A stretch of DNA of 5,196 nt from Bryobacteraceae bacterium (GCA_025929455.1 JAICMB010000290.1:1-5196); one strand, 5' to 3'; positions 1 to 5,196 are shown, counted from the first letter of the stretch. The notes: generated by a model from the letters alone, not told the origin. Program-made: numbers and translations.

Positions 1-443
1 AGAACAATCAAACGCCTACCACGGATCTGTTCACTTATGATCCGGTGCTCGGAGCCGCGCGAACGCTGGCGGTGAACCCGCTAACACCCGACCAGATTAC
101 AGCCGCGCTTCCGAGCGCGCCGGGCGGCAACGGCAATGCACTGAACCTGGCCGCGCTGGCCTCCGCAAAATCGACCAACGGATACACGTTTTCCGATTTC
201 TACGGCAATCTGGCTGGGCGCGTGGGGCAGGATTTAGCGGCGGCGAAAGATAACACCACCTCGCAGCAGAGCCTCGTGACGCAGGCGCAATCGCTACGCC
301 AGAGTATCTCGGGCGTTTCGCTCGATGAAGAGGCCACGCACCTGATCGCGTTCCAGCGCTCGTATCAGGCCACAGCCAAGATGATGACCGTCATCAACGG
401 GCTACTCGATACCGTGATGGGGATTCTCCCCGCGACCGGATGA
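1..443 (+). CDS. flgK: Flagellar hook-associated protein 1 (FlgK), C-terminal part
   Basis: FlgK is the first of the two hook-filament junction proteins, exported by the flagellar type III system and placed at the distal end of the hook. The gene enters from the left edge; the frame starts at base 3 and gives about 146 residues before TGA 441-443. Visible hallmarks are the NALNLAALA segment after a glycine/asparagine-rich stretch, then YTFSDFYGNLAGRVGQ, which matches the '(F)xDYYxxLVGxVG' region of FlgK. The C-terminal D0 helix reads GVSLDEEATHLIAFQRSYQA and ends in LLDTVMGIL, as usual for FlgK. Family knowledge: this terminal helix pairs with the N-terminal helix to form the inner tube. The N-terminal half lies outside the window. 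flgL follows after 13 nt, so the two are almost certainly in one operon. The GTG at 45 is an internal codon, not a start. Confidence 0.93.
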   Translation, partial: NNQTPTTDLFTYDPVLGAARTLAVNPLTPDQITAALPSAPGGNGNALNLAALASAKSTNGYTFSDFYGNLAGRVGQDLAAAKDNTTSQQSLVTQAQSLRQSISGVSLDEEATHLIAFQRSYQATAKMMTVINGLLDTVMGILPATG

Positions 444-447
444 CGAT

Positions 448-452
448 GAGGG
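448..452 (+). promoter_or_regulatory. Ribosome binding site of flgL
   Basis: GAGGG lies 4 nt before the ATG at 457, in the 13-nt gap after the flgK stop. It is a short Shine-Dalgarno match that supports ATG 457 as the start. Confidence 0.55.
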
Positions 453-456
453 CTAA

Positions 457-1362
457 ATGATTAATTCCATCGACCCTGCCGGGGCAGCATTTCTGTTCGG
501 CCTGAACAACATCCAACAGCGCGAGCAGATCGCTCAGCGGCAGCTTACTACCGGACTCCGCATCAACAGCGTCTCCGACGCGCCGGACCAGATCGCTCCG
601 CTGATGAGCGTCCGCGCGCAGCTTTCGCACATGCAGCAGATCGATTCAAACCTCGGGCGCGTAAAAACGGAAACCGATTCGTCGGAATCGGCGCTCGAAA
701 ACGCGACCAAGCTCATGGACAACGCCCTCACGCTGGGCGCGGAAGGACAGCCTGGCACCATGTCGGCCGACTCGCGCGCGCAGATTGCCGGCCAGATCGG
801 CGGCATCTTGCAGCAGATGGTGGCGATCTCCGGGACCAACGTAGAAGGCCGCTACGTATTCAGCGGCGATAGCGATCAGGCCGCGCCGTATAGTCTCGAC
901 CTTACGCAAACAAACCCCGTCAGCGCGTACGGCGGCGCCGACTCTACGCGCCAGATCCAGCTTCCGGACGGTTCCATGCTATCGGTCAGCCTCACCGCGC
1001 AGCAGATCTTCGACAGTCCGGACCCTACGCAGAACGTGTTCAATTCGCTGAACGCGCTGCGCAACGCCTTGCTCAACAACGACCAGGACGGCATTAACGA
1101 CGCGATCGGCAACATCCGCTCCTCTTCCACCTACTTGAATACGCAACTCGCGTTCTACGGCACTGCTCAGAACCGCATTGACGGCGCCGTCAACGACGCC
1201 AAGAACTTCGAAACGCAATTGCAAACGCAGATCAGCGGCATCGAGGACGCCGACCCGGCACAGGCCATCACCGACCTGCAGCAGGCGACGGTGCAACAGC
1301 AGGCCGCCCTCGCTTCGCAGTCGAAGATGCCGCGCACTTCGCTCTTTGACTACCTGGCGTGA
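457..1362 (+). CDS. flgL: Flagellar hook-associated protein 3 (FlgL)
   Basis: FlgL is the second hook-filament junction protein, a flagellin relative that joins FlgK to the filament. The protein has 301 residues, within the usual FlgL range. The N-terminal flagellin-like helical region covers roughly residues 1-135, with QRQLTTGLRINSVSDAPDQ (about 28-46) matching the flagellin/FlgL 'GxRINxxSDdP' signature. GRYVFSG (131-137) is the conserved 'G(R/K)YxFSG' turn that leads into the variable middle domain. The C-terminal D0 helix starts around SGIEDADPAQAITDL (about 260) and ends in SLFDYLA, typical of FlgL rather than of filament flagellin. A GAGGG ribosome site precedes the ATG, and flgK lies 13 nt upstream. 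The last 27 bases of the gene belong to a 65-bp direct repeat that is copied 169 bp downstream, and they are dual-strand sequence: the end of a VWFA-type frame lies antisense there. No further flagellar gene follows. Confidence 0.93.
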   Translation: MINSIDPAGAAFLFGLNNIQQREQIAQRQLTTGLRINSVSDAPDQIAPLMSVRAQLSHMQQIDSNLGRVKTETDSSESALENATKLMDNALTLGAEGQPGTMSADSRAQIAGQIGGILQQMVAISGTNVEGRYVFSGDSDQAAPYSLDLTQTNPVSAYGGADSTRQIQLPDGSMLSVSLTAQQIFDSPDPTQNVFNSLNALRNALLNNDQDGINDAIGNIRSSSTYLNTQLAFYGTAQNRIDGAVNDAKNFETQLQTQISGIEDADPAQAITDLQQATVQQQAALASQSKMPRTSLFDYLA

Positions 1363-1400
1363 GCAGGTTCCGGGTTCCAATAGCCGCGCCGGTAGCGGAC
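1336..1400. repeat. 65-bp direct repeat, left copy
   Basis: It matches 1505-1569 at 63 of 65 positions with no gaps, at an offset of 169 bp. The mismatches are at 1338 (t/c) and 1344 (c/g); both are silent third positions in the flgL frame (ACT/ACC and CTC/CTG). On the + strand this copy holds the last flgL codons (TSLFDYLA and stop) plus 38 bp beyond. On the - strand it holds a VWFA-type C-terminus, TVRYRRGYWNPEPAHAR, and its stop. Confidence 0.97.
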
Positions 1401-1482
1401 GGTGACGCGCGGGCGTTCCGGCGCCGTCCGTGCGGTTGTATGCGGACCCCGGCTCGCGCGACGACCGGAAACGCGCGGAACG
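1350..1482 (-). pseudogene. Decayed 3' end of a VWFA-family gene (duplicate of the 1519-2403 gene tail)
   Basis: Read on the - strand, the last codons before the TAG at 1350-1352 give TAPERPRVTVRYRRGYWNPEPAHAR, split here as TAPERPRV then TVRYRRGYW then NPEPAHAR. The intact neighbour ends TVPGRPGL, TVRYRRGYW, NPEPAHAR. Upstream of the identical part, GPHTTARTAPERPRV aligns with GLHVVVLTVPGRPGL at 6 of 15 positions. Further upstream the similarity continues only after a frame change: FRSSREPG against FRPSPEPG, with one extra base near 1446-1450. By hand, 1401-1470 matches 1570-1638 at roughly 60 percent. It has no start, no body and a frameshift, so it is a remnant and not a gene. Its end overlaps the flgL end by 13 bp. 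An antisense reading of chance GC-rich sequence is the alternative, but the aligned motifs make that less likely. Confidence 0.6.
1396..1430. other. GC-rich hairpin downstream of flgL
   Basis: CGGACGG at 1396-1402 is the exact reverse complement of CCGTCCG at 1424-1430, and a wobble plus one more pair extend the stem inward. It begins 34 nt after the flgL stop and could slow or end transcription coming from flgK-flgL. No run of T follows on either strand, so it is not a standard intrinsic terminator. Confidence 0.3.
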
Positions 1483-1504
1483 CATGCTCGCACTGCTGAT
1501 CGAG

Positions 1505-1569
1505 ACCTCGCTGTTTGACTACCTGGCGTGAGCAGGTTCCGGGTTCCAATAGCCGCGCCGGTAGCGGAC
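1505..1569. repeat. 65-bp direct repeat, right copy
   Basis: This is the right copy of the 1336-1400 repeat (63 of 65 identical). On the - strand it holds the true C-terminus of the VWFA-family gene. On the + strand it repeats the flgL ending TSLFDYLA and stop (TGA 1529-1531), but with unrelated sequence in front, so no FlgL is made from it. The match breaks off abruptly at 1570, while weaker similarity to the left copy's flank continues to about 1638. Confidence 0.97.
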
Positions 1570-2403
1570 CGTCAACCCCGGCCGGCCCGGCACCGTCAAC
1601 ACAACTACATGCAAGCCCGGCTCGGGTGACGGTCGAAAGCTGATCAGGTACTGGCTTCGAATCTCCTGGCCAACGCGCGAAAGATTGAGTTCTAGCGCGC
1701 GCAGCGTTGCGAAATGCGCCGTCGCGCCGCCGGTCGCGAAAGTCAGCGCGTCGGCAGACTTCGTTTTCAGCAGACGTGCCGGCTCGGTAATGAGTCGCAG
1801 CCAGTTGCTATCACTCGGCGGCGGAGGCGCGTCGCTGCCTTTCACGGTGAACGCCGTCGCGTAAGCCGAAAACGTCAGCGCGTAAACCGAAACGCCCGCC
1901 TGCTGCGCCGCTTGAATCACGTCTGGAAGCTGCGCTTTGCTGCCGCGGTCACGGCTTTCGGCCACCAGCAACAGCACGCGCCGGCGCGGCGACGGCCGGG
2001 CTGCCAGCCGGTGTATGGCGTCCAGCGCGGCATCGAGCGAGCGGGCCTGTAGACCGTCCGCCCGCCGGATGCCGCGCAGCGCGGCCTCGATGCGGTCACC
2101 GTCGGATGTAAAGTCCTCGACCAGCCGCGCCTCGTCCGCGAACGACAGCACGGCCGCATTGCCGCCCTCGCCGGCGATAAGCGGCTGCACCATCGAACCC
2201 ACCTTGTTCAGCTTCAACAGAACCGGCCCGGCGCTCTCGTTATTCTGAATCGCGATCGCGATCGAAACCGGCGCCGATACCGTGTCGGGCGCGTCGAACT
2301 GAAAATTCGTGACCGGTCGTCCCTCATCCGTGACTGCGAAATCCGAAGCTTGCAAGCCCAGCGCAAAATGGTTCTGCCGGTCCGTCACGGTCACCGGAAC
2401 CAC
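1519..2403 (-). CDS. Secreted VWFA-related protein of the acidobacterial TIGR03436 type
   Basis: The family has a von Willebrand factor A fold, is exported, and is abundant in Acidobacteriota; its function is not established. From the GTG at 2403 the product has 294 residues. VPVTVTDRQN followed by LGLQASDFAVTDEGRP (about 15-30) is the family's 'VxVTVxDxxG...GLxxxDFxxxEdGxP' opening. PVSIAIAIQ (45-53) and RRRVLLLVAES (140-150) are the two core VWA strands, and TVRYRRGYW (278-286) is the usual 'R.RRGY' end. The MIDAS position, DxSxS in related proteins, reads QNNES (53-57), so the first Asp is missing and metal binding is doubtful. The GTG is probably not the real N-terminus: the frame is open upstream to 2587, and 2404-2493 encodes a signal-peptide-like leader, yet without ATG, GTG or TTG. 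The gene is third on the - strand after the Asp-box and HyuB genes. Its last 51 bases lie inside the right repeat copy. The family assignment is firm; the start is not. Confidence 0.85.
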   Translation of the reverse strand: MVPVTVTDRQNHFALGLQASDFAVTDEGRPVTNFQFDAPDTVSAPVSIAIAIQNNESAGPVLLKLNKVGSMVQPLIAGEGGNAAVLSFADEARLVEDFTSDGDRIEAALRGIRRADGLQARSLDAALDAIHRLAARPSPRRRVLLLVAESRDRGSKAQLPDVIQAAQQAGVSVYALTFSAYATAFTVKGSDAPPPPSDSNWLRLITEPARLLKTKSADALTFATGGATAHFATLRALELNLSRVGQEIRSQYLISFRPSPEPGLHVVVLTVPGRPGLTVRYRRGYWNPEPAHAR

Positions 2404-2493
2404 GACCAGCGGCGCTTCGGTTCGAATGACGTTCTGCTGTGCGGGTGCAACCAGAGGACAGATCAGAAGGGCAAGGGAGGCGAAAACAGAGGA
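2404..2493 (-). other. Signal-peptide-like leader in frame with the VWFA gene, lacking a normal start codon
   Basis: In frame with the VWFA-family gene, this stretch reads SSVFASLALLICPLVAPAQQ and then NVIRTEAPLVV. That is a hydrophobic core, an APA-QQ cleavage-like site, and the 'xFRTExxLVxVPVTVTD' opening expected for mature members. So the true coding region very probably includes it. No ATG, GTG or TTG occurs in this frame between the TGA at 2587-2589 and the GTG at 2403. The two TTG triplets nearby (2472-2474, 2448-2450) are in another frame. The strand is pyrimidine-rich here and shows no ribosome site. Either a rare start codon (such as the CTG at 2464-2466) is used, the start has been lost, or there is a sequence error. 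Confidence 0.6.
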
Positions 2494-2495
2494 GG

Positions 2496-2524
2496 GGAGC
2501 GGGCAGGGCCAGACTGCCCGCTCC
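2496..2524. terminator. Perfect 11-bp hairpin between the HyuB-like and VWFA genes
   Basis: GGAGCGGGCAG at 2496-2506 pairs completely with CTGCCCGCTCC at 2514-2524, with a 7-nt loop. On the - strand it lies about 60 nt past the HyuB-like stop. Four T's (2483-2486) follow, but only after a 9-nt pyrimidine spacer. It could end or attenuate transcription between the two genes, or protect a 3' end. The long gap before the T run makes it a weak intrinsic terminator. Confidence 0.4.
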
Positions 2525-2586
2525 GATACGTCTCGGAGGAGGACGTATTCGCTTTGCCTATCTAGTGCCGTAGCGTGCGCTTCCTC

Positions 2587-4161
2587 TCAGGATTTTCTTG
2601 CTCCGTACCCTCCGCCGCCCGGAGTTTCCACCCGGAACACGTCTCCCGCGCGCGCCGCGAACTCCGCCTTGCTTCCGATCGCGATGCTCTCGCCGCCGCG
2701 CACCATCGTGTTGCGCCCCGGCGCCCCCGGCGCGCCGCCCTGCAGTCCATACGGTCCGCGGTCCCGGCGGTCCGACAGAATAGTTACTTGGGCGGGAGTT
2801 AGGAATTCAAATTCGCGCACGATGCCGTCGCCGCCGCGGTGCTCCCCGTCGCCGCCCGATCCGGTGCGCACCGCGTATTTCAGAATCCGCACCGGAAACT
2901 GGTGTTCGAACGCCTCCACAGGCGTGTTCCAGCTATTCGTCATGTGCGTGTGCACCGCGCTGATGCCCGCGGCCCGCACGGACGCGCCCATGCCGCCCGC
3001 GATCGTTTCATACCAGGCGAACGAACGGCCGCGGTGCGCGTCCCAGCCGCCGAACGTCAGGTTGTTCATGGTGCCGGAACTCGCGGCCGGGATGCGCTCC
3101 GGCGCGGCTTGCGCCAGCGCACCCAGCAGCACGTCCGTGATGCGTTGCGAAGTCTCGACGTTGCCCGCGGCCATGGCGGCGGGCGGTTGCGCGTTCACCA
3201 CGCTGCGCTCCGGCGCGATCACGCGCACTGGCCGCATCAGGCCCGCGTTGAACGGCACGTCTTCGTTCAGCAAACACCGGAACACATACATCGACGCCGA
3301 GAACGCGATCGCATAGTTCGCGTTTACCGAACCGGCAACCTGGGCGTCCGAACCGGTGAAATCGACCGTCGCGCTATCGCCATCGATCCTCACCCGAACG
3401 GCAATGCGCACCGGCCCGTGCCCTGCCCCATCCCCGTCCAGGTAGTCGGCAAATTCACAAACACTATCCGGCAAGCGCGCGATCGCCGACCGCATCATGC
3501 GCTCGCTGTACCGCTGCAGTTCGCGCATGTTCGCGTTCACGGCCGGCGCGCCGTACTTCGAAACCAGCGCGAGCAAGCGTTCCCCGCCGCGTCCGAGCGA
3601 CATGCATTGCGCGACGAGGTCGCCGCGGCGTTCCTCCGGTGTACGCACGTTCGCGAGCAACAACCGCAGCAGCGGCTCGTCGAACTTGCCGCCGCGCACC
3701 AGCAGCACCGGCGGAATGCGAATGCCCTCCTGATAGATTTCGCGCGCCAGCGGCATGGAGCCCGGGCTCATTCCGCCCACGTCGGCATGGTGCGCACGCG
3801 CCGCTACGAAAAACGCCGGCCGGCTCGAACTCCGTGGGAAAACGCCCGCCACGGCCGTGATATCGGGCAGATGCGTACCCCCGAGGAAGGGATCGTTCAC
3901 GATTGCGACATCGCCCGCGCGCAACTCGAACGCGGATGTCACGGCGCCCACCGACAACGGCATCGCGCCCAGGTGTACCGGCATGTGATCGCCCATCGCG
4001 ACGGTCTCGCCGGCGGCGTCGTACACGGCGCAGGAGTAATCGCGGCGCTCCTTGATGTTTGCCGAAAACGCCGTTTTGCGCAGCACCGTGCCCATCTCCT
4101 CGGCAACGGAGACCAGCAGGTGCCGGAAGAGTTCGACCTGCACGGGATCGGGCCGCTTCAT
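2587..4161 (-). CDS. Hydantoinase B / 5-oxoprolinase family protein (HyuB-like)
   Basis: Members are the B subunits of ATP-dependent N-methylhydantoinases, 5-oxoprolinase-like enzymes and acetone carboxylase relatives. They act in the cytoplasm and normally need an A subunit that handles ATP. The substrate cannot be told from this sequence. With the ATG at 4161 the protein has 524 residues, a normal HyuB length. Family motifs in order: NDPFLGGTHLPDI (89-101), HHADVGGMSPGSMP (124-137), NVRTPEER (171-178), DFTGSDAQVAGSVNA (267-281), AGNVETSQRITD (about 332-343), HTHMTNSWNTPVEAFEHQFP (404-423), GPYGLQGGAPGAPG (469-482) and the glycine-rich end TPGGGGYG (513-520). This start was chosen because MKRPDPVQVELF is where the family begins, and its ATG overlaps the stop of the upstream gene as ATGA. 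The TTG at 4206 would add 15 unconserved residues. No HyuA-type gene is adjacent on either side in the window. Confidence 0.92.
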   Translation of the reverse strand: MKRPDPVQVELFRHLLVSVAEEMGTVLRKTAFSANIKERRDYSCAVYDAAGETVAMGDHMPVHLGAMPLSVGAVTSAFELRAGDVAIVNDPFLGGTHLPDITAVAGVFPRSSSRPAFFVAARAHHADVGGMSPGSMPLAREIYQEGIRIPPVLLVRGGKFDEPLLRLLLANVRTPEERRGDLVAQCMSLGRGGERLLALVSKYGAPAVNANMRELQRYSERMMRSAIARLPDSVCEFADYLDGDGAGHGPVRIAVRVRIDGDSATVDFTGSDAQVAGSVNANYAIAFSASMYVFRCLLNEDVPFNAGLMRPVRVIAPERSVVNAQPPAAMAAGNVETSQRITDVLLGALAQAAPERIPAASSGTMNNLTFGGWDAHRGRSFAWYETIAGGMGASVRAAGISAVHTHMTNSWNTPVEAFEHQFPVRILKYAVRTGSGGDGEHRGGDGIVREFEFLTPAQVTILSDRRDRGPYGLQGGAPGAPGRNTMVRGGESIAIGSKAEFAARAGDVFRVETPGGGGYGARKS

Positions 4162-4916
4162 TTGCAGACGCCCGCGGCGATAAAAAACGCGGCTATCGCC
4201 GCCCAATGCTCGCCTTCTCGCGCTTCGAGCCGGTAAGTTTTGGTGCGTCCGTCGGCACGCAAACGAAGCGAGGAAGCGGCCGGCTTCTCGCGCTCGAAGA
4301 CCAGCGAACCGGTACTGGTTTGCGCCGGCGCCCAGCTTTCGCCTCCGGTGTTCGTTTCGTAAATCTCCGCGCCGCCTGCCGCGGGTTTGAACAGCAAGCG
4401 TCCGCCCGTGGCGCCCTCGAACCGGAACGCGTCCACCGAGCCCATGCGCGAATCCTCAAACACGGGCCGGCGCCGCCAACTCGCGCCACTGTCGCTCGTC
4501 AGCAGGAAAAACGGATCGCGCGGCATCGGATGCGACAGCCAGCCGGCGATCCAGCCGCTGTCCGTCGTGAAACGAATTTGGTCGAGAACCGCGAACTTGA
4601 TCCGTTCAAACGGCTCGGTCCAGGTCGCGCCGCCGTCGTTGGATGCCAGCAGCACGGAGGCGAGCGTCGCCTCAGAAGTATGGAAGTCGCCGCTGATGAA
4701 AATGCGATGGTGCTCCGCGGTGGCGGCGCTCAACTCCAGATACACCGCGCAGGGATCCGTGTCCGAGCACGCCAGTCCGAGCGTCTGCACGTCGGCATCG
4801 GGGCAAGCATACGTAAGTTCGACGGGCTTATGCGCCGGCGCAGCCCCGAATACGTGCAGCGACGCGGCAAACGCGAAGATCAAGCCGGTATGCCGCGCGG
4901 AATCCATGCGCACCAT
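4158..4916 (-). CDS. Secreted Asp-box (BNR-repeat) protein, sialidase/Ycf48-like fold
   Basis: The protein has 252 residues, with a likely signal peptide at about residues 1-28 (MVRMDSARHTGLIFAFAASL, then a GAAPA end), so it should be exported. Three Asp-box motifs follow: SNDGGATW (92-99), SDSGASW (141-147) and TNTGGESW (188-195). These are hallmarks of beta-propeller proteins such as sialidases, Ycf48 and sortilins. The stretch FTTDSGWIAGW (about 116-126) resembles the strand linker seen in Ycf48-like propellers. Three cysteines at 38, 50 and 56 could form disulfides after export. Three Asp-boxes in 252 residues are few for a full propeller, and no sialidase catalytic residues can be named, so an enzyme role is not supported. 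The ATG at 4916 is favoured over the upstream start at 4958 because GGAGGAG lies just before it and the signal peptide begins there. Its stop overlaps the HyuB-like start (ATGA), which indicates translational coupling. Confidence 0.8.
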   Translation of the reverse strand: MVRMDSARHTGLIFAFAASLHVFGAAPAHKPVELTYACPDADVQTLGLACSDTDPCAVYLELSAATAEHHRIFISGDFHTSEATLASVLLASNDGGATWTEPFERIKFAVLDQIRFTTDSGWIAGWLSHPMPRDPFFLLTSDSGASWRRRPVFEDSRMGSVDAFRFEGATGGRLLFKPAAGGAEIYETNTGGESWAPAQTSTGSLVFEREKPAASSLRLRADGRTKTYRLEAREGEHWAAIAAFFIAAGVCK

Positions 4917-4920
4917 AATA

Positions 4921-4927
4921 CTCCTCC
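4921..4927 (-). promoter_or_regulatory. Strong ribosome binding site of the Asp-box gene
   Basis: On the - strand GGAGGAG precedes the ATG at 4916 by 4 nt (6 nt from the GGAGG core). This places the start at 4916 rather than at 4958 or at the in-frame ATG three codons later. Confidence 0.8.
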
Positions 4928-5029
4928 GCACATCGGTCACCGCCGCCCAGCACCTCAATCTCCTCTCGTTCCCGCCACTTACAGCCCCTCGCCCAACCAG
5001 CCGCTCACCCCGCAGTTTATTCCTGTATC

Positions 5030-5034
5030 AGGAG
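5030..5034 (+). promoter_or_regulatory. Ribosome binding site of the gene at 5041
   Basis: AGGAG sits 6 nt before the ATG at 5041, an ideal spacing. It is the main evidence that this short partial frame is a real gene. Confidence 0.7.
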
Positions 5035-5040
5035 CTAACC

Positions 5041-5196
5041 ATGAAACTCTCCCGTGAAGACCGAGCTGCCATCAATCGCCGGAACGCACAAAAGTCGACC
5101 GGCCCCAAGACCCCCGAAGGCAAGAAGCGCTCCTCGCTTTCAGCCCTCCGCCACGGCATGACAGGCCAGATCGTCGTCATGCCCAACGAAGACATG
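5041..5196 (+). CDS. N-terminus of a conserved 'STGPKTPEGK' protein of unknown function (partial)
   Basis: The first 52 codons of a gene that runs off the right edge. The start MKLSREDRAAINRRNAQKS leads into STGPKTPEGKKRSSLSALRH and then GMTGQ. From memory, proteins opening with 'NAxKSTGPxTPEGKxxSxxNAxxHGL' are common, often in many copies, in Acidobacteriota and some Planctomycetes. No function is known to me. The segment is strongly basic (many Lys and Arg), which would suit nucleic-acid contact, but that is only a guess. ATG 5041 is supported by AGGAG at a 6-nt spacing. The gene is divergent from the Asp-box/HyuB-like unit, and nothing visible links their functions. Confidence 0.75.
   Translation, partial: MKLSREDRAAINRRNAQKSTGPKTPEGKKRSSLSALRHGMTGQIVVMPNEDM

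Larger units (their letters stand above)
4917..5040. promoter_or_regulatory. Divergent intergenic region
   Basis: This 124-bp stretch separates two divergently read genes, so it should carry promoters for both the Asp-box/HyuB-like unit and the gene at 5041. The + strand is clearly pyrimidine-rich. I see no convincing -35/-10 pair on either strand. TTTATT near 5016 is the best AT-rich -10-like site for the rightward gene, but it has no matching -35. The promoter role is inferred from layout only. Confidence 0.35.

Noticed and set aside
1406..1531. Small + strand frame ending in ALLIETSLFDYLA, possibly a second FlgL-like product
   Set aside because: Only the last eight residues match FlgL, and these come from the direct repeat. 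It has no ribosome site, and the rest is antisense to the VWFA remnant.
2251..2264. CGCGATCGCGATCG, resembling the HIP1 palindrome
   Set aside because: It encodes the SIAIAI strand of the VWFA protein and occurs once, so codon choice in GC-rich DNA explains it.
2404..2589. Stop-codon read-through making a HyuB-VWFA fusion
   Set aside because: The frames do match across the TGA at 2587-2589, but this has a one-in-three chance. A signal peptide in the middle of a fusion makes no sense, and no recoding signal is seen.
2309..3316. + strand open frame (about 335 codons) across the VWFA/HyuB-like boundary
   Set aside because: Antisense to two recognisable genes, with a low-complexity Ser/Pro/Arg composition.
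4162..4206. Longer HyuB-like start at TTG 4206
   Set aside because: The extra 15 residues are not family-like, and the ATG at 4161 gives the ATGA overlap with the upstream gene.
2839..4236. Long + strand open frame (about 465 codons) opposite the HyuB-like gene
   Set aside because: It is rich in Arg, His and Ala with no recognisable motif, and lies fully antisense to a gene with clear family motifs. Such frames are common opposite GC-rich genes.
4059..5057. + strand open frame (about 332 codons) opposite the Asp-box gene
   Set aside because: Arg-rich with no motif. It overlaps the divergent gene start and is antisense to a gene with a signal peptide, a strong ribosome site and Asp-boxes.
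1..5196. CRISPR arrays, tRNA/rRNA genes, insertion sequences or phage genes
   Set aside because: No regularly spaced repeats, RNA-gene signatures, transposase frames or terminal inverted repeats were found. The only substantial direct repeat is the 65-bp pair near flgL.

Overview
The window is GC-rich and densely coded. It most likely comes from a soil-type Acidobacteriota genome, possibly of the Bryobacterales/Solibacter kind. This rests on protein families only: a secreted protein of the acidobacterial VWFA-related family (TIGR03436 type), the start of a 'STGPKTPEGK' protein that recurs in Acidobacteriota, and an Asp-box (BNR) secreted protein. No rRNA or other taxonomic marker is present.

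Layout. Bases 1-1362 (+ strand) are the end of a flagellar hook-junction operon: the 3' part of flgK, then a complete flgL 13 nt downstream. Bases 1363-1518 hold a small rearranged zone. A 65-bp direct repeat (1336-1400 and 1505-1569, two mismatches, offset 169 bp) carries the last codons of flgL on one strand and the last codons of the VWFA-family gene on the other. Between the copies lies a decayed remnant of a VWFA-family 3' end. Bases 1519-4916 (- strand) hold, in transcription order, a secreted Asp-box protein, a hydantoinase B/oxoprolinase-family protein whose start overlaps the previous stop as ATGA, and the VWFA-family protein about 180 nt further on. Bases 4917-5040 are a divergent intergenic region. 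A + strand gene begins at 5041 and runs off the right edge.

FlgK and FlgL together form the junction between hook and filament. The Asp-box/HyuB pair is probably co-translated, but no HyuA-like partner is visible beside HyuB. The VWFA gene is odd in two ways. Its signal-peptide-like leader is open in frame but has no ATG, GTG or TTG start, and its metal-binding (MIDAS) motif is degraded.

I did not find a new multi-gene system. The signals most worth a second look are the duplicated tail-to-tail gene ends between flgL and the VWFA gene, the start-less leader with an 11-bp hairpin in front of the VWFA gene, and the HyuB-family gene coupled to a secreted Asp-box protein instead of HyuA.
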